DNA of 64,000 nucleotides from the NCBI RefSeq assembly GCF_002019595.1, contig NZ_KV917369.1, forward strand, positions 1,388,417 through 1,452,416, given 5' to 3'. A program made the position numbers and the translations under genes. The DNA is from Priestia abyssalis. Its GTDB lineage: Bacteria; Bacillota; Bacilli; Bacillales; Bacillaceae_H. A model generated the notes under the pieces. It searched no databases. It was not told where the DNA came from and saw nothing but the letters and a program-made list of their open reading frames with translations. This document shows positions 52,906 to 62,427 of this stretch, in pieces; position 1 is the stretch's first letter; the number at the start of each line of letters is the position of its first letter.

Positions 52906-53328
52906 ATGTACGAATTAAAAACAAAAGAAAACGACAGTAGTGTTATTGAGTTTATTGAAAATGTGGAAAACCCGAAAAAACGTGAAGATGCATATAGATT
53001 ATTAGATATTTTTACGGAAACGACAGGTTATGAAGCGAAGATGTGGGGACCGAGTATTATTGGATTTGGTTCATACCATTATAAATATGAATCCGGTCAC
53101 GAAGGCGATGCACCACTGGTAGGCTTTTCGCCTCGAAAAGCAAAAATTAGCTTGTATTTTGCTGTCGGTGACACAAACCGAGAAGAGTTGTTAAAGAACT
53201 TTGGAAAACATACGGCGGGAAAAGCGTGTGTGTACATCAATAAAGTAGCAGATATTGACCTTGCTGTTTTAAAAATGTTAATTCACCAATCGGTAATATT
53301 TTTGAAAGAAACCTACCCGAGTAATTAG
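52906..53328 (+). CDS. DUF1801-family protein
   Basis: A 140-residue protein matching DUF1801/YdhG-like: YELKTKENDSSVIEFIENV at the start, RLLDIFTETTGYEAKMWGPSIIGFGSYHYKYESG (W-x-x-x-I-x-G-F-G-x-Y-x-Y core), VGFSPRKAKISLYF and GKACVYINKVADIDLAVLK. Function unknown. GGAGAGGTGG before the ATG at 52906. The following 300 bases (53330-53630) contain an unidentified gene end (residues QDTLDAKFESVQLATEREL) and nothing else. Confidence 0.85.
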   Translation: MYELKTKENDSSVIEFIENVENPKKREDAYRLLDIFTETTGYEAKMWGPSIIGFGSYHYKYESGHEGDAPLVGFSPRKAKISLYFAVGDTNREELLKNFGKHTAGKACVYINKVADIDLAVLKMLIHQSVIFLKETYPSN

Positions 53329-53631
53329 AGTGTTTAAAGAAAGCGGATGAAAGAATTATTTACTTAACCATTACTCTAAAAACCACTAGTATAAACCGAA
53401 TCCTGATTGTCCGGTTGGGAAAAAATCAAGATACACTGGATGCAAAGTTTGAGAGTGTTCAATTAGCAACGGAAAGAGAATTGAACAGTAAAACTCTTGA
53501 AGATGTCATGAATCACCTCTTTAAATGAAATAGAAAATCATAAGCATGAGAATGAAAGATTTTGTGTCCTGAAAAAACAGGAAGCGACATACGCCAGTTG
53601 CCAATGAGATGTTAGAGGGGAGTGATTTTGG

Positions 53632-54195
53632 GTGTATAACGTTGAGATAAGGAGACCCCGACTTGAGGACAATGAAGAGCTGAATCAAGTTTTTAGTGCA
53701 GTTATTGAAGATACGTTTGCTAGAGAAGGTTTATCGGAGTTGCTTGATGATATAGAAAATGAAATTGAAACGAAGAAAAAATACTTGAAATGTGATTTTG
53801 ATAGTAATGGGAATAATTTCTATTTTTTAATAGCTGTAGATAAAAAGAGTAATAAAGTTATCGGTACAATTGAATATGGTCCTGCCAGCGAGCTGATTAA
53901 TATTTGTACAGAGGGAGCATGGAAAGAATTGTATGAGGTAGGAACGGTGTTTGTTCATCCAGATTATCAACGACGCGGTATAGGGACTTTACTTTTAAAT
54001 GCCATGTTTCTTACCTTGCAGAATAGGGGAATCGAAGAATTTTGTTTAGATAGCGGATATACCTATGCCCAGAAGATATGGAAGAAGAAATTTGGAGAGC
54101 CTGATTATTTGCTGAAGAATTATTGGGGTGAGGGATGTGATCATATGATTTGGAGAAGATACACTAAGGATATGCTGAGCACTCTAGGAATGTGA
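53632..54195 (+). CDS. GNAT-family N-acetyltransferase
   Basis: A 187-residue acetyltransferase: VEIRRPRLEDNEELNQVFSA at the start, KVIGTIEYGP in the core and the acetyl-CoA-binding VGTVFVHPDYQRRGIGTLLLNAM (Q-R-R-G-I-G). Substrate unknown. GTG start with GAGGGGAGTG upstream. Alone between decayed DNA and the convergent chemoreceptor. Confidence 0.87.
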   Translation: MYNVEIRRPRLEDNEELNQVFSAVIEDTFAREGLSELLDDIENEIETKKKYLKCDFDSNGNNFYFLIAVDKKSNKVIGTIEYGPASELINICTEGAWKELYEVGTVFVHPDYQRRGIGTLLLNAMFLTLQNRGIEEFCLDSGYTYAQKIWKKKFGEPDYLLKNYWGEGCDHMIWRRYTKDMLSTLGM

Positions 54196-54282
54196 TTGCC
54201 TTTTGAATAGAGAGAATTTCAGATAGCTTTACTAATAAGATAATCGTTTAAGAATGGGTAGTGCCGCTGATGACAAATGCTC

Positions 54283-54337
54283 CTGAAAGACCCGCCCTTG
54301 AATCCTTGATTGTGGATTTTCATGACGGGTCTTTCTC
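54283..54337. terminator. Hairpin between GNAT and chemoreceptor genes
   Basis: GAAAGACCCGCC... / ...GACGGGTCTTTC arms enclosing an inner GAATCCTTGATTGTGGATTT loop. T tract TTTCTCG on the plus side. Confidence 0.7.
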
Positions 54338-54381
54338 GTGCATTCATTTAAGACTTCTGACGGCTGTTGGAAGAGCGTTAC

Positions 54382-56103
54382 CTATTCAAGTATAAATTTT
54401 CTAACTTGGTTATTTAAATCCTCAGCCAACTCGGCAAGTTGATTGGCGCTTCCTGCAACTTCCTCCATTGATGTAGTTGTTTGCTGAATGGAAGCGGATG
54501 CTTGTTCAACTCCAGTGGCCGACTCCCTAGAGATAGTTGCAATTTTATCTATTGATACATTCATCTTCATTGAATTTGTTGTTATTTCTTCTAAGTTTTT
54601 AGAAATAATAGTGATTCTCTCAACCATGTTAGTCACCGAATGGTTAATTTTTCTAAAACCTTCTCCTGTTAGACTGATTTGGGTACTGCCTTTTTGCACC
54701 TGTTCATATCCATTCTCTAATGAGAGAACCATATCTTTCGCTTCAGTTTGAATGTTGTCTACAATTCCTGTGATATCAAGCACAGAGTCTGTAACTTGAA
54801 CAGCAAGTTTTCTCACTTCATCTGCTACAACTGCAAAACCTTTTCCATATTCACCCGCCCGTGCGGCTTCGATGGCGGCATTTAAAGCAAGTAGATTGGT
54901 TTGGTCAGCTATTGCTTTTATCACATCTACTAGTTTTGAAATTTCTTGCGATTGTTGATTCAGACCTTGAATTTTATGAACGGCATCTTTTACAATGTCG
55001 TTGATGACAACCATTTGTATCATGGAGGTTTCCATCAACTGACTGCCTTCGTCGGCAAGTCCTAAAATTTGTCTCGATTCATTTGTGATCTCTTCCCCGT
55101 TTTCATTTGCTTCTTTTATTTTAACGGTGAATGTAGCCATTTCCTTTGCTAATGTTCCTGAAGTATTGGCTTGAGAATCCATTCCGCTGCTAAGCTCCTG
55201 CATAGTTGAGGCCACTTGCAGGCTTCCTATTTTTACTTCGTTGGATGATTGTGTCAATTCCTCACTTTGGCTGGAAACAGATTCAGCCGCATATGAGATG
55301 TTGGAAATCACATCCCGGAGACTTTGTTGCATTTTATTAATGGCGATCGCTAAAACACCAATTTCATCTGACCGATTCATTTGAATCTCTGAAGATAAGT
55401 TACCGTCTCCTACTTTTTTCACTTGGTTTGTTAATTCTTTTAAAGGTTTTAATAAATAGTATGTAAAGAAGGAAATTAAACCTGCACTAATGAGTAATAT
55501 AATTAATGTGATGATAGACAATTTTAGTTTGTTTGCATGGATTGTTTCATAGATTTGGGTCGCATCAAGGTCTGCTCCAATAATGCCAATGACTTCACCG
55601 GATTTAGCTTTTATTGGAACATATGCAGATACGTTTCCGCCCCATTCTTCTGAATAGGTCATGTCAACCTGCATCGTTTCTTTTTCAAACGTTTTTACCA
55701 ATACAGGGAAATCACTAATGTCTTCTTTGTCCCCTAAAGAAGAGGCATCTTCAGCCCCTTTAGGCATTCCATCTACCATATAGTAGTACTCATAACTTCC
55801 ATTCACTTCTTTTCGCGACATCGTATATAAATAAGTCAATCCTGTTTTCTCACGTAATTCATTTAATTGTTCCCTCAATTGATGATAGTACTCTGTTTCA
55901 CCTGATTTCAGGGTAATCTGTTCATATTTCTTTATATCAATTACTTTGGCTGCTTGTTGAACAATAGTTCCTGCTACGTTACTAATCGAATCCTTGACTA
56001 AGTTAATAGAAGAATGATAACTGATAAAAGATAAAACTAAGCAACTGGCTAAAACGATTATGGAGAAGGTAAAAAGCATTTTAATTTGTAAACTTTTTTT
56101 CAT
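54382..56103 (-). CDS. Methyl-accepting chemotaxis protein
   Basis: A 573-residue chemoreceptor: TM1 (~residues 9-28), a Cache-type extracytoplasmic domain (~30-190; with YLYTMSRKEVNGSYEYYYMVDG and GIIGADLDATQIYE), TM2 (~195-217), HAMP, then a long methyl-accepting coiled coil with the hairpin tip IADQTNLLALNAAIEAARAG and EYGKGFAVVADEVRKLA. It relays ligand binding to CheA/CheW. The end (EVAGSANQLAELAEDLNNQVRKFILE) is complete. Ligand unknown. Confidence 0.93.
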   Translation of the reverse strand: MKKSLQIKMLFTFSIIVLASCLVLSFISYHSSINLVKDSISNVAGTIVQQAAKVIDIKKYEQITLKSGETEYYHQLREQLNELREKTGLTYLYTMSRKEVNGSYEYYYMVDGMPKGAEDASSLGDKEDISDFPVLVKTFEKETMQVDMTYSEEWGGNVSAYVPIKAKSGEVIGIIGADLDATQIYETIHANKLKLSIITLIILLISAGLISFFTYYLLKPLKELTNQVKKVGDGNLSSEIQMNRSDEIGVLAIAINKMQQSLRDVISNISYAAESVSSQSEELTQSSNEVKIGSLQVASTMQELSSGMDSQANTSGTLAKEMATFTVKIKEANENGEEITNESRQILGLADEGSQLMETSMIQMVVINDIVKDAVHKIQGLNQQSQEISKLVDVIKAIADQTNLLALNAAIEAARAGEYGKGFAVVADEVRKLAVQVTDSVLDITGIVDNIQTEAKDMVLSLENGYEQVQKGSTQISLTGEGFRKINHSVTNMVERITIISKNLEEITTNSMKMNVSIDKIATISRESATGVEQASASIQQTTTSMEEVAGSANQLAELAEDLNNQVRKFILE

Positions 56104-56286
56104 AATAATCCATTTCCTTCCATAAGGATGTCTGCAATTTAAATAATATGAAAGTTGGTCAGAAGAATAGGTACCTTAATAGGTGTCTAGTCTAAAAGTA
56201 TTGCTTGCCAACTGAAGTAATCAACCAAAGATTACCATAGACCTACAATAGAAATCTACTAAACTTTTTGAATTTATTGCTAACCA

Positions 56287-56402
56287 TTTATATAAATCGA
56301 TTTAAAAAATTCGACCTGACCAAAGAACGGCCATGCTTTGAAAGGGGGATTCGAGTCGTCTTAATCACCAATTGTGAATGTCTTTCGATGAAATGAAAAC
56401 GT
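56287..56402 (+). repeat. TATATA-bounded hairpin repeat, copy K
   Basis: TATATAAATCGATTTAAAAA start, hairpin core TTCGACCTGACC-AAAGAAC-GGCCATG with the 3' arm truncated into CTTTGAAAGGGGGATTCGAG, then the tail ACCAATTGTGAATGTC. Confidence 0.75.
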
Positions 56403-56576
56403 ATTTCCAAAGACGATGGAAATTCTCTAGATCGCTTACATATGTTTAGTAAGGGAAATGCTGCAGGCATTGGGGGGAAGAAACTTCACGATTAGTGAAA
56501 GTATGCAAAAGCTTGTGAACAATCAAATTCAAGTGGATGCAGAAGAGGCGTGTGATTCTTCTGCATCTACTTTTAC

Positions 56577-56622
56577 CGGCATTAACGGGCAGTAAAACTC
56601 CAGCTGATGGAAGTTTCCTTTA
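56577..56622 (+). repeat. Short ~50-bp repeat, copy 5
   Basis: CCGGCATTAACGGGCAGTAA, then AACTCCAGCTGATGGAAG and TTTCCTTTAT. It runs up to the stop of the zinc-ribbon gene. Confidence 0.72.
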
Positions 56623-56874
56623 TGACAGCCGGTTATGTTCTGCGTGTTTAATAAACATCTTTTCATCTTCCACTAGGCCGCAGGCTGCACATTGAACACG
56701 ACGTTCCGGGCCGCGGTAAGGATTGTGAAATGGATCTAAATTATCGTTCGTATACTCCTCTGTAATGTCTCCGGTACGAGGATCCATTTTGACTGGTTTC
56801 GCGACCTGCTCTAGAATGTTAAAACGTGAACGATTGGTTTTGCAGCTTGGACATAGATAAGCATGTGCCACATC
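56620..56874 (-). CDS. Small zinc-ribbon protein
   Basis: An 84-residue protein with two CxxC pairs: AYLCPSCKTNRSRFN near the N-terminus and RRVQCAACGLVEDEKMF near the C-terminus, spaced as a zinc ribbon. The middle (MDPRTGDITEEYTNDNLDPFHNPYRGPER) is conserved-looking but unknown. GTG at 56874 has AGGAGGTG seven bases upstream; TTG at 56880 is too near. It is divergent from mrfA, sharing the short intergenic region. A DNA- or RNA-binding adaptor is a guess. Confidence 0.6.
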   Translation of the reverse strand, partial: DVAHAYLCPSCKTNRSRFNILEQVAKPVKMDPRTGDITEEYTNDNLDPFHNPYRGPERRVQCAACGLVEDEKMFIKHAEHNRLS

Positions 56875-56969
56875 CAACACCTCCTATGAATTACCATCCC
56901 CAATTTCTCCTAAATCATACCGTTTGAAAACGAACGCTTATTCGTTACAATAGATATTAGGTGATGAAA

Positions 56970-59246
56970 ATGAAAGTGCGTAAAAATTTGCAGGAAGTTA
57001 TCCATGTATTGAAAGACAATCCTAATTACCGACAAAACATTGTACACTGGCATACGATTGAACCGAAGGAAGCAAAAACTGCCCCGTTCCCTTCTTTTAT
57101 GGATGAACGCTTAAAACAAGCATTGGAAAACCGCGGGATTGGTTCTCTTTACACTCATCAGGAAACGGCCTTTTCGACCGCTTATGAAAAGCAAAGTTTT
57201 ACTGCGGTTACTCCGACTGCTTCAGGGAAAACACTTTGCTATAATTTGCCCGTTTTACAAACCATTTTAGAAAACGAGCAGGCAAGGGCTCTTTATTTAT
57301 TTCCGACAAAAGCGCTCGCCCAAGATCAAAAAAGTGAAATCAATGAAATCATTGAAGAAATGGGTGTACACATTAATAGCTATACATATGACGGCGATAC
57401 ACCGGCCAACATTCGGCAAAAAGTAAGACAAGCTGGACATGTGGTGATCACAAATCCGGATATGCTTCATTCTGCGATTTTGCCGCATCATACAAAATGG
57501 GTATCCCTGTTTGAAAACTTAAAATATGTAGTGGTCGATGAACTGCATACATACAGGGGAGTATTTGGCAGTCATGTGGCAAATGTGATTCGCCGTTTAA
57601 AGCGTATCTGTGCCTACTATGGAAGCCATCCGACGTTCATCTGTACATCAGCGACCATTGCTAACCCGAAAGAGCTGGCTGAACAGCTGACAGAAGAAAA
57701 AATGGTCCTCATTGATAACAACGGGGCACCGTCCGGGAGAAAACATTTCATTTTTTATAATCCGCCCATCGTTAATAAGCCCCTTAATATTAGACGCAGT
57801 GCGACACTAGAGGTTAGGAAACTGGCAAGCGAGTTTTTGAAGAATAAAATTCAAACTATCGTCTTTGCACGGAGCCGTGTCCGAGTTGAAATCATTTTGA
57901 CGTATTTACAGGAGTTAGTGAAGCATCAGCTGTCTGCCAAGTCCATCCGGGGCTATCGGGGCGGCTATTTGCCGAAACAGCGGCGTGAAATTGAGAAAGG
58001 GCTGCGTGAAGGTGAAATTTTCGGGGTCGTCAGTACGAATGCGTTAGAACTTGGAGTTGATATCGGCCAGCTGCAAGTATGTATCATGACGGGTTATCCC
58101 GGAAGTATTGCCAGCGCGTGGCAGCAAGCGGGGCGGGCCGGAAGACGGCACGGGGAAGCGGTCATCGTGATGGTGGCAAGTTCGGGGCCGCTCGATCAGT
58201 ACATGATCCAGCATCCCGATTACTTTTTTAACCGCAATCCGGAAACGGCTCGAATCAATCCCGATAATTTGGTCATTTTAGTTGATCACGTCAAATGCGC
58301 GGCTTATGAACTGCCGTTTAAACGAGGCGATATGTTTGGCAGTGTAGAGGTAGAAGATGTGCTCGAGTTTTTAACGGAGGAACGAGTCCTTCATTTGAGC
58401 GGCGAGAAGTGGTATTGGATGAGCGATGCGTTTCCGGCCCATAACATCAGTCTCCGTTCTGCTTCACAGGAAAATGTCGTGATCATCGACCAGTCGGATG
58501 TTGCGAACGTGAAAGTCATTGGAGAGATGGATCGGTTCAGTGCGATGACGCTGCTGCATGAGGAAGCGATTTATTTGCATCAAGGCATTCAATATCAAGT
58601 GGAAAAACTCGATTGGGAGGAAAAGAAAGCATTCGTCAGAGAAGTGGATGTCGATTATTTCACGGATGCAAATCTGGCGGTTGAGCTGAAAGTGTTGGAG
58701 ACCGATAAATCCAAGGAAGCAACAGATTTTGATATGGGGTATGGGGACGTCATGGTAACGGCGATGGCGACCATTTTTAAGAAAATCAAATTTGAGACCC
58801 ATGAAAACATCGGTTCAGGTCCTATTTCCTTGCCGGAAGAAGAGCTTCATACAAATGCGGTTTGGTTTAGCTTTCATGAGCGTTTATTTGATAACTCGAA
58901 GGAACGGATGGAACAGGCTCTTGTCTCCGTTGCCCATGCCCTGCAGTCTATTGCCCCGCTCATGGTGATGTGTGATCCATCTGATTTGCATGTTGTTCCG
59001 CAAGTAAAAGCAGTGCATAATGAGAAACCAACCATCTTCTTATATGACCGCTATCCGGGAGGGATTGGCTTAAGCGATAAAGTATATGTAATGATGGATG
59101 AGGTATTAAAAGAAACACATCTGCTAATTGAAGGGTGTTCGTGCGAGAGCGGCTGTCCTTCGTGCATTGGAACGGAAGCTCAAACCGAAAAAGCAAAACA
59201 AGACGCTTTGACCTTACTAAAAGCTCTTGTATCAAAATCTATATAA
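56970..59246 (+). CDS. mrfA: Mitomycin repair helicase MrfA (YprA)
   Basis: A 758-residue DEAD/DEAH-type superfamily 2 helicase. Motifs: VTPTASGKTLCYNLPVLQ (Walker A), YLFPTKALAQDQ, VVVDELHTYRGVFGSHVA (DELH box), FICTSATIAN, then the helicase C block VSTNALELGVDIGQLQ and QQAGRAGRRHGEAV. The C-terminal DUF1998/MZB domain carries GCSCESGCPSCIG with four zinc Cys. In B. subtilis MrfA acts with MrfB in repair of mitomycin-C DNA damage, outside the UvrABC route. ATG 56970 follows AGGTGATG. mrfB is next, after 78 bases. Confidence 0.94.
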   Translation: MKVRKNLQEVIHVLKDNPNYRQNIVHWHTIEPKEAKTAPFPSFMDERLKQALENRGIGSLYTHQETAFSTAYEKQSFTAVTPTASGKTLCYNLPVLQTILENEQARALYLFPTKALAQDQKSEINEIIEEMGVHINSYTYDGDTPANIRQKVRQAGHVVITNPDMLHSAILPHHTKWVSLFENLKYVVVDELHTYRGVFGSHVANVIRRLKRICAYYGSHPTFICTSATIANPKELAEQLTEEKMVLIDNNGAPSGRKHFIFYNPPIVNKPLNIRRSATLEVRKLASEFLKNKIQTIVFARSRVRVEIILTYLQELVKHQLSAKSIRGYRGGYLPKQRREIEKGLREGEIFGVVSTNALELGVDIGQLQVCIMTGYPGSIASAWQQAGRAGRRHGEAVIVMVASSGPLDQYMIQHPDYFFNRNPETARINPDNLVILVDHVKCAAYELPFKRGDMFGSVEVEDVLEFLTEERVLHLSGEKWYWMSDAFPAHNISLRSASQENVVIIDQSDVANVKVIGEMDRFSAMTLLHEEAIYLHQGIQYQVEKLDWEEKKAFVREVDVDYFTDANLAVELKVLETDKSKEATDFDMGYGDVMVTAMATIFKKIKFETHENIGSGPISLPEEELHTNAVWFSFHERLFDNSKERMEQALVSVAHALQSIAPLMVMCDPSDLHVVPQVKAVHNEKPTIFLYDRYPGGIGLSDKVYVMMDEVLKETHLLIEGCSCESGCPSCIGTEAQTEKAKQDALTLLKALVSKSI

Positions 59247-59324
59247 CGAATGGAACGCGGGGTAAGAATGACCTTGTTCTATTAGCTATAAAAAACCTGT
59301 ATTCATACGGATAGGTGAGAGAAG

Positions 59325-60605
59325 ATGTCAATGAAAAATAAATTGCGGCGAATGAAGCAACATTTAAATGTAAAAAAACAAGTTTCGACAGAAGAAATAA
59401 AGGAAAAAAAGGAAGAGAAGAAAGAAATTGAGGATGTTCCTTTTATTAAAGAGTGGAATGAATTAGGGGCAGTACCTTATTATGCTGAAGGCGGCTATTG
59501 TTTGATTCGGGAAGTGGTCTATCCGCTTAAGCATAAATATGGCATCCATGCCTTCGGAGAATTACATCAGGTTGTAGGAGAATGGAGCGATACCTCGGCG
59601 GAACACCCGCTTTCTTCGGCCGGGTATAAGTCCAGCGATTTATTTTTCTTCGATACAGAAACGACGGGATTGAAAGGAGGGGCAGGTACGACCATCTTTT
59701 TGCTTGGTTATGCGCAGGTGTTTGATGACAAGGTCGTGCTCAGGCAGCATTTTTTGCCCGATCCAAGCGGAGAAATTGCCTTTTATGAAAGCTTTTTAGA
59801 GCGTGTGGACTACACGACTCTTGTTACGTACAACGGCAAAGCGTTTGACTGGCCGCAGGTGAAAACGCGTCACACTTTACTCCGTGAACATTTGCCGAAG
59901 CTTCCTTCTTTCGGTCATTTTGATTTATTGCACGGAGCGAGAAGGCTTTGGAAGCATAAACTGGAATCGGTGAAACTGTCCCTCGTTGAAAAAGAGGTGT
60001 TACAAATTGATCGAATCAATGATGTTCCCGGTTTTTTGGCACCGATGATTTATTTTGATTATGTCCAGTCCAAACAGCCGCAAGGCATTTTTGAAGTCAT
60101 CAAGCATAATGAACATGATATTTTGTCTTTAATTACGTTATATATCCATATGTCCAAGCAATTGTTGAGTTCGCTTGAAGCCACAGCGAAAGAGCGGTTT
60201 GAAGTAGCCAGATGGTATGAAGCATTGGGCGACCGCCAAACGGCTGTTAAAGGGTATGAATCTGTAGCTGCCACAAAAGACAGCGAACATTTGCGGGCGA
60301 AAATGGCGCTTGCGCTTCAATGTAAACGGGAACGCGATTGGGAAAAGGCGATGGAGTTTTGGAAAGAAATCGTTCAACAGGCAACGGGTATGGTTAAAAT
60401 GGAAGCGGCCGTCGAACTTGCGAAAGTATACGAGCATCAGGTGAAAAGTTTGAATGAAGCCATCCACTATGCATCGATAGCGGAAGAGATACGAAAAAGT
60501 TTGTTGACCCGTCATGATGCACACGAACGTGAATTGAAAAAGCGGTTAGAGAGGCTGAAGAGAAAACTGCAAAAACAACAAACAGCAATGAAAGAAACAG
60601 ATTGA
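59325..60605 (+). CDS. mrfB: Mitomycin repair exonuclease MrfB (YprB)
   Basis: A 426-residue protein with an N-terminal charged segment, then an RNase H-like 3'-5' exonuclease domain: FFDTETTGLKGGAGTTIFLLGYAQ (Asp-Glu), VTYNGKAFDWPQVKTRHTL (Asp), HNEHDILSLITLYIHM (His-x4-Asp), and a C-terminal TPR-like helical region (LGDRQTAVKGYES, CKRERDWEKAMEFWKEIV, VKSLNEAIHYASIAEEI). It cuts DNA in the MrfA pathway. ATG 59325. The order mrfA-mrfB and the gap match other Bacillus. Confidence 0.93.
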   Translation: MSMKNKLRRMKQHLNVKKQVSTEEIKEKKEEKKEIEDVPFIKEWNELGAVPYYAEGGYCLIREVVYPLKHKYGIHAFGELHQVVGEWSDTSAEHPLSSAGYKSSDLFFFDTETTGLKGGAGTTIFLLGYAQVFDDKVVLRQHFLPDPSGEIAFYESFLERVDYTTLVTYNGKAFDWPQVKTRHTLLREHLPKLPSFGHFDLLHGARRLWKHKLESVKLSLVEKEVLQIDRINDVPGFLAPMIYFDYVQSKQPQGIFEVIKHNEHDILSLITLYIHMSKQLLSSLEATAKERFEVARWYEALGDRQTAVKGYESVAATKDSEHLRAKMALALQCKRERDWEKAMEFWKEIVQQATGMVKMEAAVELAKVYEHQVKSLNEAIHYASIAEEIRKSLLTRHDAHERELKKRLERLKRKLQKQQTAMKETD

Positions 60606-60751
60606 ACATCTTAGAAATAATTCTGATTTTTCGAAATAGTGAAATTTTCATTTTACCTCACTTTTTATATTGTGATGCGATTCATGCCTTGATAAAATAG
60701 TGCATTGTAATGACTAAAAATTTGAAATATAAAATAGGTGGAGAGAGTTTC

Positions 60752-60847
60752 ATGAAAAACATCATTCTCGTTTCATTTTTTGCCCTTGTTTGTTTAACAA
60801 TGATTGTTTTCAGCGGCTTGAAGAATTCTTATTACACGTTTCTATAA
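60752..60847 (+). CDS. Small hydrophobic protein, 31 residues
   Basis: ATG after AGGTGGAGAG opens a 31-codon frame with one hydrophobic helix (IILVSFFALVCLTMIVF) and a short tail (SGLKNSYYTFL). Good ribosome site and position between mrfB and cotD favour a true small membrane peptide; no family recognised. Confidence 0.5.
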   Translation: MKNIILVSFFALVCLTMIVFSGLKNSYYTFL

Positions 60848-60876
60848 AGTTGGCAAAAATAGGTGTTTGTATTAGT

Positions 60877-60904
60877 ACATGTATACCTCCTTTCTCATAA
60901 TTTA
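60877..60904 (+). promoter_or_regulatory. Sigma-K-like promoter of cotD
   Basis: AC at 60877-60878 and CATAATTTA at 60896-60904 (17-base spacing) fit the sigma-K consensus (-35 AC, -10 CATANNNTA). It lies 35 bases before the cotD start, as expected for a late mother-cell coat gene. Confidence 0.65.
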
Positions 60905-60938
60905 TTAGTGTACCAAGTACAAGAAAGGGGAATGAAAA

Positions 60939-61400
60939 ATGCATTGCAGACCAAGACCATCATGCGTATTGCCAGCGATTGTTCATCCTACTAAGTGTTG
61001 TGTGCAGCACACTCATTCAAACGTAGTTCAACCTCACGTTCATCCGACGCACACAACTGTCGTCAATCATACGAATGTTCAGCATCAACACTATTTTCCA
61101 CAAACTCAATCAGCTGTAAACCAAGTAACAAGCCAACAAGTTAATATGGGACCAGGACCAGCACCGGGAGTAGCCGGCGCTTATATGCCAGGACCAGGCA
61201 TGATGCCAGGGGGAATGCCAGGACCAGGCATGATGCCAGGAGGAATGCCAGGACCAGGCATGATGCCAGGAGGAATGCCAGGACCAGGTATGATGCCAGG
61301 AGGAATGCCAGGACCAGGTATGATGCCAGGCCAAGTGGCAGGGGCATACATGCCGGGAATGGAAAATAAACCATTCATGAAAGGCCCTTGCTGCCGTTAA
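60939..61400 (+). CDS. cotD: Spore coat protein CotD-like
   Basis: A 153-residue coat protein. The N-terminal ~60 residues are CotD-like: HCRPRPSCVLPAIVHPTKCC, then VQPHVHPTHTTVVNHTNVQHQHYFPQT, rich in His/Cys/Pro. The rest is a run of imperfect repeats of ten residues (MPGPGMMPGG), five units, before AYMPGMENKPFMKGPCCR, with a terminal Cys-Cys-Arg. Outer coat cross-linking through Cys/His is likely. AAAGGGG before ATG 60939 and a sigma-K-like promoter upstream. Confidence 0.9.
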   Translation: MHCRPRPSCVLPAIVHPTKCCVQHTHSNVVQPHVHPTHTTVVNHTNVQHQHYFPQTQSAVNQVTSQQVNMGPGPAPGVAGAYMPGPGMMPGGMPGPGMMPGGMPGPGMMPGGMPGPGMMPGGMPGPGMMPGQVAGAYMPGMENKPFMKGPCCR

Positions 61401-61460
61401 TTTATCGGTAGGGACTGACTATTGTCAGTTCCTATCTACATAGTTAGGGGTTTTAACGTG

Positions 61461-62006
61461 TTGAAAGTAGTAGCCATTACCGGATACAAACCGTTTGAGC
61501 TAGGAATTTTCCAAGGGAACCATCCAGGCATCGGGTACATAAAAAAAGCGTTACAACGCCGCTTAATATCCTTGATTGAAGAAGGGTTGGAATGGGTGAT
61601 GATAAGCGGCCAGCTTGGTGTCGAGCTATGGGCAGCCGAAGTGGTATTCGATTTGCAAATGGAATATCCACAGCTGCAGCTGGCCGTCATTACTCCTTTT
61701 TTCGATCAAGAAGAAAAATGGAATGAAGCGAACAGGGAGTTATATGATTTGATCTTGAGCCAAGCGGATTTCGTCGATAGTATTACAAAGAAAAAATATG
61801 AAAGTCCTGCCCAGTTTCGGTTGAAAACTCAATTTTTTGTGTCAAAAAGCGACGGTTTATTAATCGTATATGATGAGGAACATGAAGGAAGCCCTAAATA
61901 TATGCTGGAGGCCGCTAAAATGAGAGCCGAGGCAGAAGACTACACGATTGTGTCGATCACATCATATGATTTACAAGTAATCGTGGAAGAAGGACAATTC
62001 GAGTAG
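61461..62006 (+). CDS. ypsA: YpsA, SLOG-fold protein
   Basis: A 181-residue protein of the YpsA/DUF1273 family (SLOG superfamily), linked in Firmicutes to cell division and stress. Blocks: [90 protein letters not shown] and [11 protein letters not shown]. The TTG at 61461 gives MKVVAITGY like B. subtilis; GTG at 61458 is an alternative; AGGGG is upstream. gpsB follows, as in B. subtilis. Confidence 0.9.
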   Translation: MKVVAITGYKPFELGIFQGNHPGIGYIKKALQRRLISLIEEGLEWVMISGQLGVELWAAEVVFDLQMEYPQLQLAVITPFFDQEEKWNEANRELYDLILSQADFVDSITKKKYESPAQFRLKTQFFVSKSDGLLIVYDEEHEGSPKYMLEAAKMRAEAEDYTIVSITSYDLQVIVEEGQFE

Positions 62007-62112
62007 AAAAAATAAAAATGTCGAAAACCTTTCGTTAAGATAAATTGACAATTGCTTATATTTTTGAAAAAATATAATGAGAGAATGGGTTTACCGTGTA
62101 GAGGTGAGTAAA

Positions 62113-62427
62113 ATGCTTTCTGATAAAATTCGTTACACAGCAAAAGACATATTGGAAAAAGATTTTAAAACAAGCATGAGAGGCTACAGCCAAGAAGAAG
62201 TAGACAAATTTTTGGATGGAATTATTAAAGACTATGAGACATTCCATCAAGAAATCGAAGAGTTGCGTCAGGAAAACTTGCGGTTGAAAAAGCAAATGGA
62301 GGACGTCCAGAAGAAACCTTCTTATTCGGCTCCACAGCAAGCAGCGGCTGGCACAACGAACTTCGATATTTTAAAACGTCTATCCAATCTTGAAAAGCAC
62401 GTGTTTGGCAGCAAGTTGTATGAGTAA
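62113..62427 (+). CDS. gpsB: Cell division regulator GpsB
   Basis: A 104-residue DivIVA-like coiled-coil protein: [37 protein letters not shown] (membrane-binding N-terminal pattern) followed by a leucine-rich coiled coil ([17 protein letters not shown]) and a short C-terminal helix with [11 protein letters not shown]. It shuttles PBP1 between side wall and septum. ATG 62113 after GAGGTGAG. The rnpB gene that follows gpsB in B. subtilis is absent from this window. Confidence 0.94.
   Translation: MLSDKIRYTAKDILEKDFKTSMRGYSQEEVDKFLDGIIKDYETFHQEIEELRQENLRLKKQMEDVQKKPSYSAPQQAAAGTTNFDILKRLSNLEKHVFGSKLYE

Noticed and set aside
61110..61378. Three long antisense ORFs under the cotD repeats
   Set aside because: They are by-products of the repeated GC-rich codons; no ribosome sites and no independent composition.
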